From assembly GCA_008015455.1 (NCBI GenBank), contig SSFP01000076.1, positions 1-44,218 on the forward strand: DNA of 44,218 nucleotides, written 5' to 3'. The notes below the pieces were generated by a model. The model saw only the letters and a program-made list of their open reading frames with translations. It did not search any database and was not told the DNA's origin. The translations under genes were made by a program, and so were the position numbers. The stretch comes from Polynucleobacter sp. (lineage in GTDB: Bacteria > Pseudomonadota > Gammaproteobacteria > Burkholderiales > Burkholderiaceae). Of this stretch, positions 18,775 through 27,569 are shown one piece after another; within the stretch, counting starts at the first letter, position 1, and the number at the start of each line of letters is the position of its first letter.

Positions 18775-19086
18775 GGGGCAGAGTCGGTAAGGCAATCGCT
18801 GCCTTGGTAACAAGGGAGAGGAAAGTCCGGACTCCATAGGACGGGGTGATGGCTAACAGCCATCCGCGGTGACGCGAGGAATAGGGCCACAGAGACGAGC
18901 GTATTTAGTTACGGTGAAACGCGGTAACCTCCACTCGGAGCAATCCCAAATAGGCAAGCGTTGAGGCGGTCCGCTGAGCTTGCGGGTAGGGAGCTTGATT
19001 CTACTGGTAACAGTGGAACTAGATGAATGGTTGCCCCCATGCGTCAGCGTGGGCGACAGAATCCGGCTTAATAGCCGGCTCTGCAC
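18775..19086 (+). ncRNA. rnpB: RNase P RNA (bacterial type A), compact form
   Basis: The catalytic RNA that trims tRNA 5' leaders. The universal 5' core GAGAGGAAAGTCCGGACTCC is at 18817-18836 and the 3' core ACAGAATCCGGCTTA is at 19056-19070. P1 pairs GCAGAGTCGG (18778-18787) with CCGGCTCTGC (19075-19084), with one G-U pair, which fixes the ends closely. GGTAGG, AGATGAATGG and GGAGCAATCCCAAATAGG core segments are also present. The P10-P14 region is short: P12 appears reduced to CGTA/TACG (18900-18913), and nothing like P13-P14 of E. coli is seen, as I recall for other betaproteobacteria. A TTTTCTT tail follows. It faces the OsmC gene, whose stop lies 6 bases away. I could not place its promoter, which should lie in the end of pyrC. 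Confidence 0.95.
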
Positions 19087-19091
19087 TTTTC

Positions 19092-19514
19092 TTAGATTTC
19101 TAAAATTTCGATGCTGTGGGTGATTTCAGCTGTTTTGCCAAGCATGATCGTTGCTGAGCAATATTTGTCGTGAGAGAGCTCAACAGCCTTTTCAACACGA
19201 CTTTTATCCAAGTTTTTACCGGAAACAGTGAAAGTCATATGAATCTTTGTAAAGATCTTGGGATCTTCATCAGCACGTTCAGCCTTGAGGGCGACCTTGC
19301 AGTCATGAACATCTTGTCTAGCTCGTTTCAAGATCATGACAACATCAAAGCAGGTACATCCACCGGCACCTACGAGCATCATTTCCATGGGGCGGGGGGC
19401 TAGGTTTTTACCTCCAGCTTCTGGGGCACCATCCATATTAACTAGGTGTCCACTGCCTGTTTCAGCGCTAAATGCCATACCATCTTTACCTAGCCATTTG
19501 ATAGTTGCTTCCAT
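19092..19514 (-). CDS. OsmC family protein (YhfA-like)
   Basis: A 140-residue OsmC/Ohr superfamily protein. The two characteristic cysteine sites are seen: GGCTCFDV (Cys53 and Cys55) and HDKYCSATIML (Cys120). Members with this spacing either reduce organic hydroperoxides or are of the less defined YhfA type; the GGCTCFDVVMILK motif is closer to YhfA. It is transcribed towards rnpB, with only 6 bases between its stop and the end of the RNase P RNA, so antisense overlap of the transcripts is probable. Its start is supported by the usual MEATIKWLG opening and an AAAGAAAG purine stretch just upstream on the minus strand. Confidence 0.88.
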   Translation of the reverse strand: MEATIKWLGKDGMAFSAETGSGHLVNMDGAPEAGGKNLAPRPMEMMLVGAGGCTCFDVVMILKRARQDVHDCKVALKAERADEDPKIFTKIHMTFTVSGKNLDKSRVEKAVELSHDKYCSATIMLGKTAEITHSIEILEI

Positions 19515-19647
19515 TGTTTTCTTTCTTTAACTCGATATGAATTGGTATTAAATGATAATGCTGTTGGTTATTTATTTCAAAAATACCTAATAAAAACAGA
19601 TGTCTATTTGATTTTTAGTGAATTTTATAAAAATTATTAATTCTTAT

Positions 19648-19676
19648 TTGCTAAATTCTCGAGATTTTCATAAAAT
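19648..19676 (+). promoter_or_regulatory. Possible sigma-70 promoter for a short RNA
   Basis: TTGCTA (19648-19653) and TAAAAT (19671-19676) are separated by exactly 17 bases. Transcription would begin near 19683 and meet the terminator at 19716-19747, giving a product of about 65 bases. The surrounding DNA is AT-rich, so a chance match is possible. Confidence 0.35.
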
Positions 19677-19682
19677 GGTTTT

Positions 19683-19747
19683 ATGTCTCCTCCACCCTCC
19701 AAAAAGGTGGATTTCAGCCCAGGAAGTGCTTTCCTGGGCTTTTTTTT
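19683..19747 (+). ncRNA. Possible small RNA or attenuated leader upstream of rplM
   Basis: Between the possible promoter and the eight-T terminator there are two hairpins: TCCACC/GGTGGA (19691-19696 with 19706-19711, nine-base loop) and the terminator stem. A transcript here would be about 65 bases, with a pyrimidine-rich start. No known RNA family is recognised. It may equally be the relic of a lost upstream gene's terminator. Confidence 0.25.
19716..19747 (+). terminator. Strong intrinsic terminator upstream of rplM
   Basis: A perfect 10-bp stem (AGCCCAGGAA / TTCCTGGGCT, five-base loop) is followed by eight T's (19740-19747). It points rightwards although no rightward protein gene lies between it and rnpB. 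It could stop read-through from rnpB, which would be antisense to the OsmC gene, or end a short RNA. Confidence 0.85.
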
Positions 19748-19749
19748 GC

Positions 19750-19755
19750 TACAAT
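19750..19755 (+). promoter_or_regulatory. Probable -10 box of the rplM-rpsI promoter
   Basis: TACAAT starts three bases after the terminator T-run. The same hexamer sits before argC (20771-20776) and erpA (21888-21893). The -35 would fall inside the terminator loop (TGCTTT), a weak match. It predicts a leader of about 128 bases before rplM, long enough for ribosomal-protein autoregulation as known for E. coli rplM. Confidence 0.4.
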
Positions 19756-19889
19756 GGAGAGCTTCCCAGTTTGCCCATGGGGAAATTTGTACCAGTCTTT
19801 AAATTTACACTGCGAGCCTGCAAGCATAAGCGGAGCCAAAGGAAGAGTTTAGAAACTGTTTTGATAGGGCTTAACAATTTAAGGTAATC

Positions 19890-20318
19890 ATGAAAACTTT
19901 CTCAGCAAAACCGCTTGAGGTGAAGCGTGAGTGGTTCGTGATTGACGCTACGGACAAAGTCCTCGGTCGTGTCGCCAGTGAAGTGGCACACCGTCTACGC
20001 GGCAAGCACAAGCCAGAATTCACCCCGCACGTTGACACAGGTGACTACATTGTCATCATCAATGCTTCTAAGTTGCGCGTAACTGGCACTAAAGGCTTGA
20101 ACAAAAAATACTACACGCACAGTGGCTATCCTGGCGGCATCTACGAAACTAACTTCGACAAGATGCAAGCCCGTTTCCCTGGTCGTGCTCTTGAGAAGGC
20201 TGTTAAAGGCATGTTGCCTAAAGGCCCACTTGGCTATGCAATGATCAAGAAATTGAAAGTTTATGCAGATGCTGACCACCCACACGCGGCTCAACAGCCA
20301 AGCGTTCTTGAGATCTAA
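19890..20318 (+). CDS. rplM: Large-subunit ribosomal protein uL13
   Basis: A 142-residue primary 23S rRNA-binding protein. Clear family marks are [20 protein letters not shown] at the start, [27 protein letters not shown] in two parts (GRVAS.. near residue 25 and TPHVDTGD near 45), and the [10 protein letters not shown] and [11 protein letters not shown] motifs. AAGG lies 6 bases before the ATG. The leader is long and may carry feedback control by L13, as reported in E. coli. rpsI follows after 9 bases. Confidence 0.98.
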   Translation: MKTFSAKPLEVKREWFVIDATDKVLGRVASEVAHRLRGKHKPEFTPHVDTGDYIVIINASKLRVTGTKGLNKKYYTHSGYPGGIYETNFDKMQARFPGRALEKAVKGMLPKGPLGYAMIKKLKVYADADHPHAAQQPSVLEI

Positions 20319-20327
20319 GGAGCCGAT

Positions 20328-20720
20328 ATGATTGGAAACTGGAACTATGGTACTGGCCGTCGTAAAAGCTCAGTAGCTCGCGTATTCATCAAGGCTGGTA
20401 AAGGCGACATTCTTGTTAATGGTAAGCCGATTGCTGAATATTTTGCTCGTGAAACATCACGTATGATCGTTCGCCAACCTTTAGAGTTGACTAACCATGC
20501 TTCAACGTTTGATATCAAAGTCAACGTTTCTGGCGGTGGTGAGACAGGTCAAGCTGGTGCGGTTCGTCACGGTGTGACACGTGCTTTGATCGACTATGAC
20601 GCAGCATTGAAGCCAGCTTTGTCTAAAGCAGGTTTCGTGACGCGTGATGCTCGTGAAGTTGAGCGTAAAAAAGTTGGTTTGCACGGCGCGCGTCGTCGCA
20701 AACAGTTCAGCAAACGTTAA
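20328..20720 (+). CDS. rpsI: Small-subunit ribosomal protein uS9
   Basis: A 130-residue protein whose basic C-terminal tail ([11 protein letters not shown]) reaches the ribosomal P site. [19 protein letters not shown] near the N-terminus and [19 protein letters not shown] in the centre are standard. An AAGGAG Shine-Dalgarno precedes the ATG. It forms the usual rplM-rpsI operon, and a strong terminator closes it at 20739-20769. Confidence 0.98.
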   Translation: MIGNWNYGTGRRKSSVARVFIKAGKGDILVNGKPIAEYFARETSRMIVRQPLELTNHASTFDIKVNVSGGGETGQAGAVRHGVTRALIDYDAALKPALSKAGFVTRDAREVERKKVGLHGARRRKQFSKR

Positions 20721-20738
20721 TTTTTTTGCTGTTCTACG

Positions 20739-20769
20739 AAAAGCCGCGCACTGCGCGGCTTTTTCTTTT
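20739..20769 (+). terminator. Intrinsic terminator of the rplM-rpsI operon
   Basis: A 12-base perfect inverted repeat (AAAAGCCGCGCA / TGCGCGGCTTTT) around one base, followed by further T's (TCTTTT). The flanking A-run and T-run could make it work in both directions. The argC -10 box (TACAAT, 20771-20776) begins two bases later. Confidence 0.92.
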
Positions 20770-20797
20770 CTACAATAGCGATATTGGAGGACATTAA

Positions 20798-21856
20798 ATG
20801 ATCAAAGTTGGCATTGTTGGTGGAACTGGTTATACGGGGGTTGAGTTACTCCGTTTGTTGTCTCAACATCCTGAGGTTGAGTTAACGGCAATTACGTCTC
20901 GTAAAGAAGCCGGAATGCCTGTGGCTGAGATGTTCCCATCTTTACGTGGTCGCGTTAATCTTTGTTTCTCAACTCCAGAAGAAGCTAAGCTCACTGAATG
21001 CGATGCAGTCTTTTTTGCAACCCCTCATGGCGTGGCTATGGCGCAAGCAAAAGAGTTGCTAGCGGCTGGTGTGAAGATTCTTGATTTGGCTGCAGACTTC
21101 CGTTTGAAAGATACCGCTGAATTCGAAAAGTGGTACGGCATGCCTCATGCTTGTCCAGATGTATTGGCTGAAGCGGTCTATGGTTTGGCAGAAATTAATC
21201 GTGAAGCGATTAAAAAAGCGCGCGTGGTTGGTTTAGCGGGTTGCTACCCAACTTCTGTTCAATTAGGTTTTGCACCTTTATTAGATCCAAAATCAACGAG
21301 TGGCAAAAAGCTGATTGATTTAAGTTATTTGATCTCTGATTCCAAATCAGGTGTATCAGGTGCTGGGCGTAAAGCTGAAGTAGGTACTTTACTGGCTGAG
21401 GCAAGTGATAACTTTAAGGCTTATGGTGTGAAAGGGCATCGCCACCACCCTGAAATTCGTCAAGGCTTATCAGCGATTGCTGGCGGTCAAGAGGTGGGTT
21501 TAACTTTTGTACCTCATTTAACGCCAATGATTAGAGGTATTCACTCAACGCTATATGCACGTATCTTGCCTGAGGGTAGAGATGTTGACTATCAAGCCTT
21601 ATACGAGAAGTTTTATGAGGGTGAGCCGTTTGTAGATGTGATGCCAGCAGGTAGCACCCCTGAAACACGTTCAGTTAGAGGTAGCAATGCTTTAAGAATT
21701 GCTATTTACCGTCCTCAGGGTGGTGATACTTTGGTTATTTTGGTGGTAGAGGATAACTTGGTTAAGGGAGCTTCAGGTCAAGGCGTTCAGTGCTTGAATT
21801 TGATGTTTGGTTTGCCTGAAAATACGGGTTTAACGCACATTGCTTTAATGCCGTAA
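20798..21856 (+). CDS. argC: N-acetyl-gamma-glutamyl-phosphate reductase
   Basis: It reduces N-acetylglutamyl phosphate to the semialdehyde with NADPH in arginine synthesis. The 352 residues place it in the longer ArgC type. The nucleotide loop is [17 protein letters not shown] (residues 5-21), the catalytic cysteine is Cys149 in GLAGCYPTS, and GHRHHPEI follows near residue 215. A good Shine-Dalgarno (TTGGAGG) precedes the ATG. A TACAAT box at 20771-20776 suggests its own promoter immediately after the rpsI terminator. It stands alone, without other arg genes nearby. Confidence 0.97.
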   Translation: MIKVGIVGGTGYTGVELLRLLSQHPEVELTAITSRKEAGMPVAEMFPSLRGRVNLCFSTPEEAKLTECDAVFFATPHGVAMAQAKELLAAGVKILDLAADFRLKDTAEFEKWYGMPHACPDVLAEAVYGLAEINREAIKKARVVGLAGCYPTSVQLGFAPLLDPKSTSGKKLIDLSYLISDSKSGVSGAGRKAEVGTLLAEASDNFKAYGVKGHRHHPEIRQGLSAIAGGQEVGLTFVPHLTPMIRGIHSTLYARILPEGRDVDYQALYEKFYEGEPFVDVMPAGSTPETRSVRGSNALRIAIYRPQGGDTLVILVVEDNLVKGASGQGVQCLNLMFGLPENTGLTHIALMP

Positions 21857-21918
21857 ATCCCCTACAGCAAATATTGATTTAGAAGCCTACAATAGGCATA
21901 TGTAACGAAAAGGAGTCC

Positions 21919-22296
21919 ATGATGACGACAGCACAAACAGCACAAGCAACAGACAATTTAGAGCCCCCAATGCCACTAGTTTTCACAGATAGCGCTGTGG
22001 CAAAAGTAGCTGATTTAATCGCCGAAGAAGGTAATCCTGATTTGAAATTGCGCGTATTCGTGCAAGGTGGTGGTTGCTCTGGTTTCCAATATGGCTTCAC
22101 ATTTGATGAAGCGGTGAATGAAGATGACACGTTGGTCACTAAAGGTAACGTTACTTTGTTGATCGATTCAATGAGCTTCCAGTATTTGGTGGGCGCTGAG
22201 ATCGATTACAAAGAAGATATCAATGGTTCACAATTTGTGATCAAGAACCCTAATGCCACAACAACTTGTGGTTGCGGTTCATCTTTCTCTGCTTAA
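21919..22296 (+). CDS. erpA: Iron-sulfur cluster insertion protein ErpA (A-type carrier)
   Basis: A 125-residue A-type carrier that delivers Fe-S clusters to apoproteins. The three ligand cysteines are all present: Cys53 in [11 protein letters not shown] and Cys117 and Cys119 in [13 protein letters not shown] strong AAGGAG precedes the ATG, and a possible -10 TACAAT lies at 21888-21893. A second ATG follows the first, so the true start may be one codon later. Its stop codon directly abuts the stop of the convergent anmK. Likely clients in this window include the large Fe-S oxidoreductase, as an inference only. Confidence 0.95.
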   Translation: MMTTAQTAQATDNLEPPMPLVFTDSAVAKVADLIAEEGNPDLKLRVFVQGGGCSGFQYGFTFDEAVNEDDTLVTKGNVTLLIDSMSFQYLVGAEIDYKEDINGSQFVIKNPNATTTCGCGSSFSA

Positions 22297-23436
22297 TTAA
22301 GCGGGGTAGTGCGCACCTAGTATGCGCAGATCTTTTGCACCAGTAACAGCCGGCAAATTTGCTGGCTGTTTTGCTTTATGAGCCCAAGCTAACCAAGCAA
22401 ATGCTGTGGCTTCAACGGCTTGTGGATCAATACCAACCTGCTCAGTCGTCTGAATCTCTTTTTCCAGAAAAGGACAAAGTCTTTGTATAGCCTTCAAGAG
22501 GGCTTGGTTTTTGGCTCCGCCGCCACAAACGACTAATTGTTTGGTCTCTGGGGCGCCTTGTTGGAGGGCTTGGGCTACGCTCTGAGCTGTTAATTCAAGA
22601 AGGGTGGCTTGGATATCTACTGCAGCGTTGTGTTCGCATCCAGAGGCTTTTAAGTGCTTTTTAAGCCACTCAGGATTAAAGAGATCTCTACCAGTGCTTT
22701 TGGGGGCTGGTTTTGAGAAATAAGGCTCATTCAGGAAGCTATTCAAGAGCTCTTGAATCACCTGACCTTGACTAGCCCATTGACCATTGTCATCAAAGTT
22801 TTTCTGAAGATGTAGGTGTGTCCAGTAATCCATCAGGGCATTCCCCGGACCGCAATCAAACCCAGTTACTAAGGGATGGTTGGTTGACGATTCTTTGCCA
22901 GGCAGTAGACTGAGATTTGAGATCCCGCCAATATTAAGAACTGCTAATGCTTTTGCCTGAGCAAATTGTGCCCAATGGAAAGCAGGGACTAAGGGGGCGC
23001 CTTGTCCGCCTGCTGCAATGTCACGACTACGAAAATCTGCGATGACATCAATACCTGACTTTTCAGCAAGTAAGGAGGGGTTTAGTGATTGGCGTGTGTA
23101 ACCAATTCCATCATGAAGACCTGGCTGATGCCGAATAGTTTGTCCATGCGCCCCAATCGCCTGAATATCTTGAGGGCTTAATGTTGTCTTCGCCAAGCAC
23201 TTTTCAACGGCTTGAGCGTAATGAAGGGCTAGTTGATTGGCTGCCAATGCCTCAAGATGTAGTTCGTTTTCTGAGGGTTTTTGGAGCTCAAAGTAGGTCT
23301 TTCTGAGGGCGGAGTCCATCGGAATATCCACGTGTTGAAGAACTTGAGCTTGGCCCGTGGCGGAAATTTCTGCCAAAACGGCATCCACCCCATCGAGGCT
23401 GGTGCCAGACATGATGCCAATGTAGTAATTCTTCAT
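22297..23436 (-). CDS. anmK: Anhydro-N-acetylmuramic acid kinase
   Basis: It cleaves and phosphorylates 1,6-anhydroMurNAc, giving MurNAc-6-phosphate, during recycling of cell-wall fragments. The 379 residues have the ASKHA-type kinase marks: GIMSGTSLDGVDAVLAEI (residues 8-25), AIGAHGQTIRHQP near 92-104, LNIGGISNLSLLPG near 165, and GFDCGPGNALMDYW near 187-200. It is divergent from tyrS (61-bp spacer) and convergent with erpA without any spacer. The amgK-murU pair about 10 kb away belongs to the same recycling theme. Confidence 0.95.
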   Translation of the reverse strand: MKNYYIGIMSGTSLDGVDAVLAEISATGQAQVLQHVDIPMDSALRKTYFELQKPSENELHLEALAANQLALHYAQAVEKCLAKTTLSPQDIQAIGAHGQTIRHQPGLHDGIGYTRQSLNPSLLAEKSGIDVIADFRSRDIAAGGQGAPLVPAFHWAQFAQAKALAVLNIGGISNLSLLPGKESSTNHPLVTGFDCGPGNALMDYWTHLHLQKNFDDNGQWASQGQVIQELLNSFLNEPYFSKPAPKSTGRDLFNPEWLKKHLKASGCEHNAAVDIQATLLELTAQSVAQALQQGAPETKQLVVCGGGAKNQALLKAIQRLCPFLEKEIQTTEQVGIDPQAVEATAFAWLAWAHKAKQPANLPAVTGAKDLRILGAHYPA

Positions 23437-23497
23437 AGGAGTGAACTCTTAAGTGGTGCGACAATACGCCCTAGGAAATAAATGTAACCGATAGATT

Positions 23498-24745
23498 ATG
23501 TCTTTAGATAACGAGAATAAAACAGAACAAACGAAATATCCAATAACTGATCGAGTTTTGGAAGCCTTAGCGGTGACCAAGCGCGGATGTGAAGAATTAT
23601 TGGTGGAGTCTGAGTGGGTGGCTAAGTTGGCTCGTAGCGAGGCAACCAAGACCCCATTGCGCATTAAGTTGGGTTTAGACCCCACAGCGCCTGATATTCA
23701 TTTGGGGCACACCGTTGTTCTCAATAAGATGCGTCAGTTACAAGATTTAGGTCACACCGTCATTTTCTTGATCGGCGACTTTACAAGCATGATTGGTGAT
23801 CCATCTGGCAGAAATGCTACGCGCCCACCATTAACAAAAGAAGAAATCGCTGTTAATGCGCAAACTTATTATCAGCAAGCCAGTTTAGTTTTGGATCCAA
23901 ATAAAACTGAAGTGAGATACAACAGCGAGTGGTGTGATCCATTAGGTGCTCGCGGCATGATTCAGTTGGCTGCTAAATACACTGTGGCTCGCATGTTAGA
24001 GCGTGATGACTTTACAAAGCGCTATCGTGGCGGAATTCCAATTTCGGTTCATGAATTTTTGTATCCATTGATGCAAGGTTATGACTCTGTTGCGCTCAAG
24101 AGTGATTTGGAGTTGGGTGGTACAGATCAGAAATTTAATTTGTTGGTCGGTCGCGAGTTACAAAAAGAATATGGTCAAGAAGCTCAATGTATTTTGACTA
24201 TGCCTTTACTTGTTGGTACCGATGGTGTCGATAAGATGAGTAAGTCTAAAAACAATTACATCGGCATTAGCGAAGCGCCTAGTGATATGTTTGGCAAGCT
24301 CATGAGTATTTCTGATGACTTGATGTGGAGTTACTTTACTTTGCTTTCATTTAAGCCTTTATCAGAAATTGCAAAAATGAAAGAAGAAGTTCAGGCTGGG
24401 CGTAATCCGCGAGATTTCAAGGTGGCATTGGGTCAAGAAATTGTTGCTAGATTCCATAGTGAAGCGGCTGCTACAAAAGCGCTTGATGACTTTAATCACA
24501 GAGCTAAGGGCGGTGTACCTGATGATATCCCCGAAGTTTCTCTCTCCGGGGCGCCATTAGGTATTGGGCAACTTCTCAAGCAAGCTAATTTAGTACCAAG
24601 TACATCTGAAGCCATGCGTAACCTAGAGCAAGGTGGCGTCAAGATTGACGGTGCTGTGATTAGCGATAAAGCCTTAAAAGTAGAAGCCGGTACTTATGTG
24701 ATCCAAGTTGGTAAGCGCCGTTTTGCAAAAGTAACTTTGGCTTAA
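23498..24745 (+). CDS. tyrS: Tyrosyl-tRNA synthetase
   Basis: A class I synthetase of 415 residues. The HIGH-type motif is [10 protein letters not shown] (histidine at 68), preceded by [11 protein letters not shown], and the second signature is KMSKSKNN (from about 246). A C-terminal S4-like RNA-binding domain runs from about residue 350 ([13 protein letters not shown]). The HLGH form and the [14 protein letters not shown] stretch match the TyrZ-like subgroup found in many proteobacteria. The first 30 residues are charged and variable, so the start is slightly uncertain. It is followed 11 bp later by the histidine phosphatase. Confidence 0.96.
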   Translation: MSLDNENKTEQTKYPITDRVLEALAVTKRGCEELLVESEWVAKLARSEATKTPLRIKLGLDPTAPDIHLGHTVVLNKMRQLQDLGHTVIFLIGDFTSMIGDPSGRNATRPPLTKEEIAVNAQTYYQQASLVLDPNKTEVRYNSEWCDPLGARGMIQLAAKYTVARMLERDDFTKRYRGGIPISVHEFLYPLMQGYDSVALKSDLELGGTDQKFNLLVGRELQKEYGQEAQCILTMPLLVGTDGVDKMSKSKNNYIGISEAPSDMFGKLMSISDDLMWSYFTLLSFKPLSEIAKMKEEVQAGRNPRDFKVALGQEIVARFHSEAAATKALDDFNHRAKGGVPDDIPEVSLSGAPLGIGQLLKQANLVPSTSEAMRNLEQGGVKIDGAVISDKALKVEAGTYVIQVGKRRFAKVTLA

Positions 24746-24756
24746 TGAATAAGTAA

Positions 24757-25425
24757 ATGATGACGACCATTTATCTGATTCGCCATGGTGAGACGATGTG
24801 GAATCGAGATAAAAGATTGCAAGGGCATATCGATATTGGTTTGAATGAGCGCGGCTTTTGGCAAGCCGAGCAAGTAGGGCAATACTTATCTCGTCAACCC
24901 ATCAAGGCTGTTATTTCAAGTGATTTGAGTCGTGCAGCAGATACGGCTAAGGCGGTTGCTAAGCATCATCAACTGGATTTGATTTTGGATGAGGCTTTAA
25001 GAGAGCGCCATTATGGAATCATGCAAGGCCTTAGTCACTCTGAAATTGAACAAAACCATCCTAGGAATCATGCTGCCTGGAAAAACCGTGAACTAGATTT
25101 TGTTCCTGAAACTGGTGAAAGTTTGCAGCAGTTTTATGATCGTGTTGTCGCATCTGCGAAGAAGTGGGCTGAGCAGTTTGCAGGGCAAACGATTGCGATG
25201 GTGGCTCATGGTGGCGTTTTAGATTGTTTAAATCGTGCAGCTACAAAAAGATCATTAGATGTTGCTAGAGATTTTGAAATCCTCAATGCCAGCTTGAACA
25301 CCCTATCATTTCAATCGGGTGAATTTGGACTGATCGAATGGGGTCGTGTGAGCTATCTTCAGTCTAATGAAGATGGCAATAACTATTCTTTAGATGAAAT
25401 GGACGGCAGCCCTAAGTGGGTGTAA
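24757..25425 (+). CDS. Histidine phosphatase family protein (phosphoglycerate-mutase-like)
   Basis: A 222-residue member of the branch-1 histidine phosphatase superfamily. The phosphorylated histidine is in [10 protein letters not shown] (His10), and the second catalytic histidine is in MVAHGGVLD (His151). [12 protein letters not shown] and [11 protein letters not shown] are also typical. Such enzymes range from phosphoglycerate mutases to small-molecule phosphatases; the cofactor-dependent mutase has a different insert, so a phosphatase is more likely. Its last 43 bases overlap the 3' end of the convergent ruvB. Confidence 0.88.
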   Translation: MMTTIYLIRHGETMWNRDKRLQGHIDIGLNERGFWQAEQVGQYLSRQPIKAVISSDLSRAADTAKAVAKHHQLDLILDEALRERHYGIMQGLSHSEIEQNHPRNHAAWKNRELDFVPETGESLQQFYDRVVASAKKWAEQFAGQTIAMVAHGGVLDCLNRAATKRSLDVARDFEILNASLNTLSFQSGEFGLIEWGRVSYLQSNEDGNNYSLDEMDGSPKWV

Positions 25426-26432
25426 GCCATAGCAGTAGCGACTCGTCCGCGAGGGGTTCTCTGTAAAAAACCTTGTTGAATTAGATAAGGCTCAATTACA
25501 TCTTCGATGGTTTCTCGTTCTTCGCTAATAGCAGAAGCCAGGTTATCAACACCAACCGGTCCACCATCAAATTTATGAATAATGGCTTCAAGGAGTTTTC
25601 TATCCATGACATCAAAACCAACAGAATCAACATCTAGCATTGACAGTGCGCTATCAGCGATTTCTTGAGTGATTTGACCATTACCTTTAACTTCAGCAAA
25701 GTCTCTTACGCGTCTTAATAAGCGATTAGCAATTCGTGGTGTGCCACGTGAGCGCTTAGCAATCTCTATTGCGCCACCATCGTCTAGGGAAGCATTTAAT
25801 AATTTAGCAGAGCGCTTCACAATTAAAGACAGCTCTTCAGTTGTATAGAACTCTAGGCGAGCCACAATTCCAAAGCGATCACGTAATGGATTGGTTAGCA
25901 TGCCTGCTCTTGTTGTTGCTCCAATCAAGGTAAAAGGCTTGAGATCAAGTTTGACGCTACGTGCTGCTGGACCATCGCCAATCATGATGTCAATGGCGTA
26001 ATCCTCTAGAGCTGGATAAAGAATCTCTTCAACCACAGGAGATAGTCGATGAATCTCATCAATAAAGAGAACATCATTTTCTTCTAGGTTGGTAAGAAGT
26101 GCAGCTAAATCCCCAGGACGATCAATGACTGGCCCGCTAGTTTGTCTTAAATTAACACCCATTTCTTTAGCAATAATGTGCGCTAAAGTTGTTTTCCCTA
26201 AACCTGGCGGCCCAAATAAAAGTACATGATCTAAAGCTTCTTGGCGTTGCTTGGCTGCGGAGATGAAAATCTCTAATTGCCCGCGAGCTTTTTGTTGACC
26301 AACATATTCATCTAATTGCTTAGGGCGTAAGGCACGCTCTAGCAAATTATCATCGGTGCTAGCAGTGCCAACCACTAGGCGCTCTTCATGGGAGTCCGAT
26401 GATGGGGAAATGTCGTCAGTTTTAATAGCCAT
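25383..26432 (-). CDS. ruvB: Holliday junction branch migration helicase RuvB
   Basis: The hexameric ATPase that drives branch migration together with RuvA. The 349 residues include Walker [10 protein letters not shown] (74-82), Walker B VLFIDEIH, the sensor LIGATTRAG near 170, and an arginine finger region [12 protein letters not shown] near 205-220. The C-terminal winged helix ends in [18 protein letters not shown]. It is the last gene of purH-ruvC-ruvA-ruvB on this strand, 32 bp after ruvA, and its end overlaps the histidine phosphatase gene. Confidence 0.98.
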   Translation of the reverse strand: MAIKTDDISPSSDSHEERLVVGTASTDDNLLERALRPKQLDEYVGQQKARGQLEIFISAAKQRQEALDHVLLFGPPGLGKTTLAHIIAKEMGVNLRQTSGPVIDRPGDLAALLTNLEENDVLFIDEIHRLSPVVEEILYPALEDYAIDIMIGDGPAARSVKLDLKPFTLIGATTRAGMLTNPLRDRFGIVARLEFYTTEELSLIVKRSAKLLNASLDDGGAIEIAKRSRGTPRIANRLLRRVRDFAEVKGNGQITQEIADSALSMLDVDSVGFDVMDRKLLEAIIHKFDGGPVGVDNLASAISEERETIEDVIEPYLIQQGFLQRTPRGRVATAMAYTHLGLPSISSKE

Positions 26433-26464
26433 AGCGAGAGTTTATATCGGTTAGCAAAATATGC

Positions 26465-27043
26465 TTAGGCTTTGGAAAGTGCTTTGAGTGCTAAACGAAT
26501 ACCATCGGATACCGAAGTGTCAGATGGCACATGTTTAAGTGCTGCTTGCGCTTCTTTATCTGAATATCCCAAAGCAGTTAGTGCTTGAAGAATCTCAATC
26601 TGACTATCAGGTTCAGCTTGGGAGCTCACGCTACCGATATCGGCGCCTAGTTTGCCTTTTAGCTCTAGTAAAAGTCGCTCAGCAGTTTTCTTTCCAATGC
26701 CTGGCACTTTTGTTAAACGCGCTGATTCTTGCAAAGTCACTGCCTGCGCTAATTCTTGAACGCTCATACCTGATAGCAATGAAAGTGCTGTTCTTGCCCC
26801 AACACCACTAATTTTGATGAGAGCTCTAAAAGATTCGCGCTCTTGTTCGGTCGCAAAACCAAATAGTTGTTGAGCATCCTCACGAACCACAAAGTGCGTG
26901 AGTAATGTAACTGTTTGACCAATGTTGGGCATCTGATAAAGAGTGCTCATGGGTACATCGATTTCATAGCCAACGCCGTGGCAATCAACAATGACTCTAG
27001 GTGGGTTGTTGGCAATCAAAGTGCCCTGGATTCTTCCAATCAT
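26465..27043 (-). CDS. ruvA: Holliday junction DNA-binding protein RuvA
   Basis: A 192-residue protein that binds four-way junctions and loads RuvB. The N-terminal OB fold opens with [10 protein letters not shown]. Two helix-hairpin-helix motifs follow: [16 protein letters not shown] (about 74-89) and [19 protein letters not shown] (about 109-127). The C-terminal domain III, which contacts RuvB, includes [19 protein letters not shown]. It lies 15 bp downstream of ruvC and 32 bp upstream of ruvB. Confidence 0.98.
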   Translation of the reverse strand: MIGRIQGTLIANNPPRVIVDCHGVGYEIDVPMSTLYQMPNIGQTVTLLTHFVVREDAQQLFGFATEQERESFRALIKISGVGARTALSLLSGMSVQELAQAVTLQESARLTKVPGIGKKTAERLLLELKGKLGADIGSVSSQAEPDSQIEILQALTALGYSDKEAQAALKHVPSDTSVSDGIRLALKALSKA

Positions 27044-27058
27044 GTCGATATCTTAAGC

Positions 27059-27559
27059 TTATAAGTGTAATTGTTGTAAACGTTCGTTAAGTTCACGATG
27101 GTGAGCTGCACAAATAGCCACAGCCAGAGCGTCAGAAGCATCTGTTCCTGCGACTTTATTGAGTTTTAATAAGCGCTTGACCATCTCTTGAACTTGGCTT
27201 TTGGTAGCGCGACCTGTGCCAACGATGGCTTTTTTAACTTCAAGAGCGCTAAATTCAACCATGGGAAGTTGATTAGCCACTAATGAAGCAATCGCAGCAC
27301 CTCGTGCTTGCCCCAATAAAAGTGTGGAGCCAGGATTAACGTTGAGGAATACTTGTTCCATTGCTGCTGCTTGTGGCTGGTATTGACCCACGACCTCACG
27401 GATGCCCGAGTAAAGAATAGCCAAACGTTGAGGCACTGGAATTTCAGTGCCTCCTGTTTCAATAGTGCCTGATGCGACATATTCCAAGCGTTGGCCATGA
27501 ACATCGATCACACCAAAACCGGTGACTCGAAGTGCTGGGTCAATGCCTAGAATGCGCAT
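27059..27559 (-). CDS. ruvC: Holliday junction resolvase RuvC
   Basis: The endonuclease that resolves Holliday junctions. Starting at the ATG at 27557-27559, the protein begins [16 protein letters not shown], as RuvC proteins do, and has 166 residues. Catalytic acidic residues are Asp7, the glutamate in AAMEQVFLN (near 66), and those in DASDALAVA (near 139-147). The open frame extends 34 codons further upstream, but that part lies within purH and does not resemble RuvC. The chosen start is 10 bases after the purH stop. Confidence 0.96.
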   Translation of the reverse strand: MRILGIDPALRVTGFGVIDVHGQRLEYVASGTIETGGTEIPVPQRLAILYSGIREVVGQYQPQAAAMEQVFLNVNPGSTLLLGQARGAAIASLVANQLPMVEFSALEVKKAIVGTGRATKSQVQEMVKRLLKLNKVAGTDASDALAVAICAAHHRELNERLQQLHL

Positions 27560-27569
27560 AGCGACTGCA

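Larger units (their letters stand above)
19515..19889. other. 375-bp gap between the OsmC gene and rplM
   Basis: AT-rich in its first 150 bases, where the divergent OsmC promoter should lie. Then come, on the plus strand, a possible promoter (19648-19676), two hairpins ending in an eight-T run (19691-19747), a second -10-like TACAAT (19750-19755), and about 130 bases of leader before rplM. I see no convincing coding region; the one long frame (19618-19887) runs through the terminator and resembles nothing. Confidence 0.6.

Noticed and set aside
19063-19080. CCGGCT-TAAT-AGCCGG hairpin read as an intrinsic terminator of rnpB
   Set aside because: These bases belong to the conserved 3' core and to the P1 strand of RNase P RNA, so the hairpin is better seen as an alternative fold.
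19618-19887. An 89-codon rightward frame upstream of rplM
   Set aside because: It starts with GTG without a ribosome-binding site, runs through the strong terminator and the probable rplM leader, and resembles no known protein.
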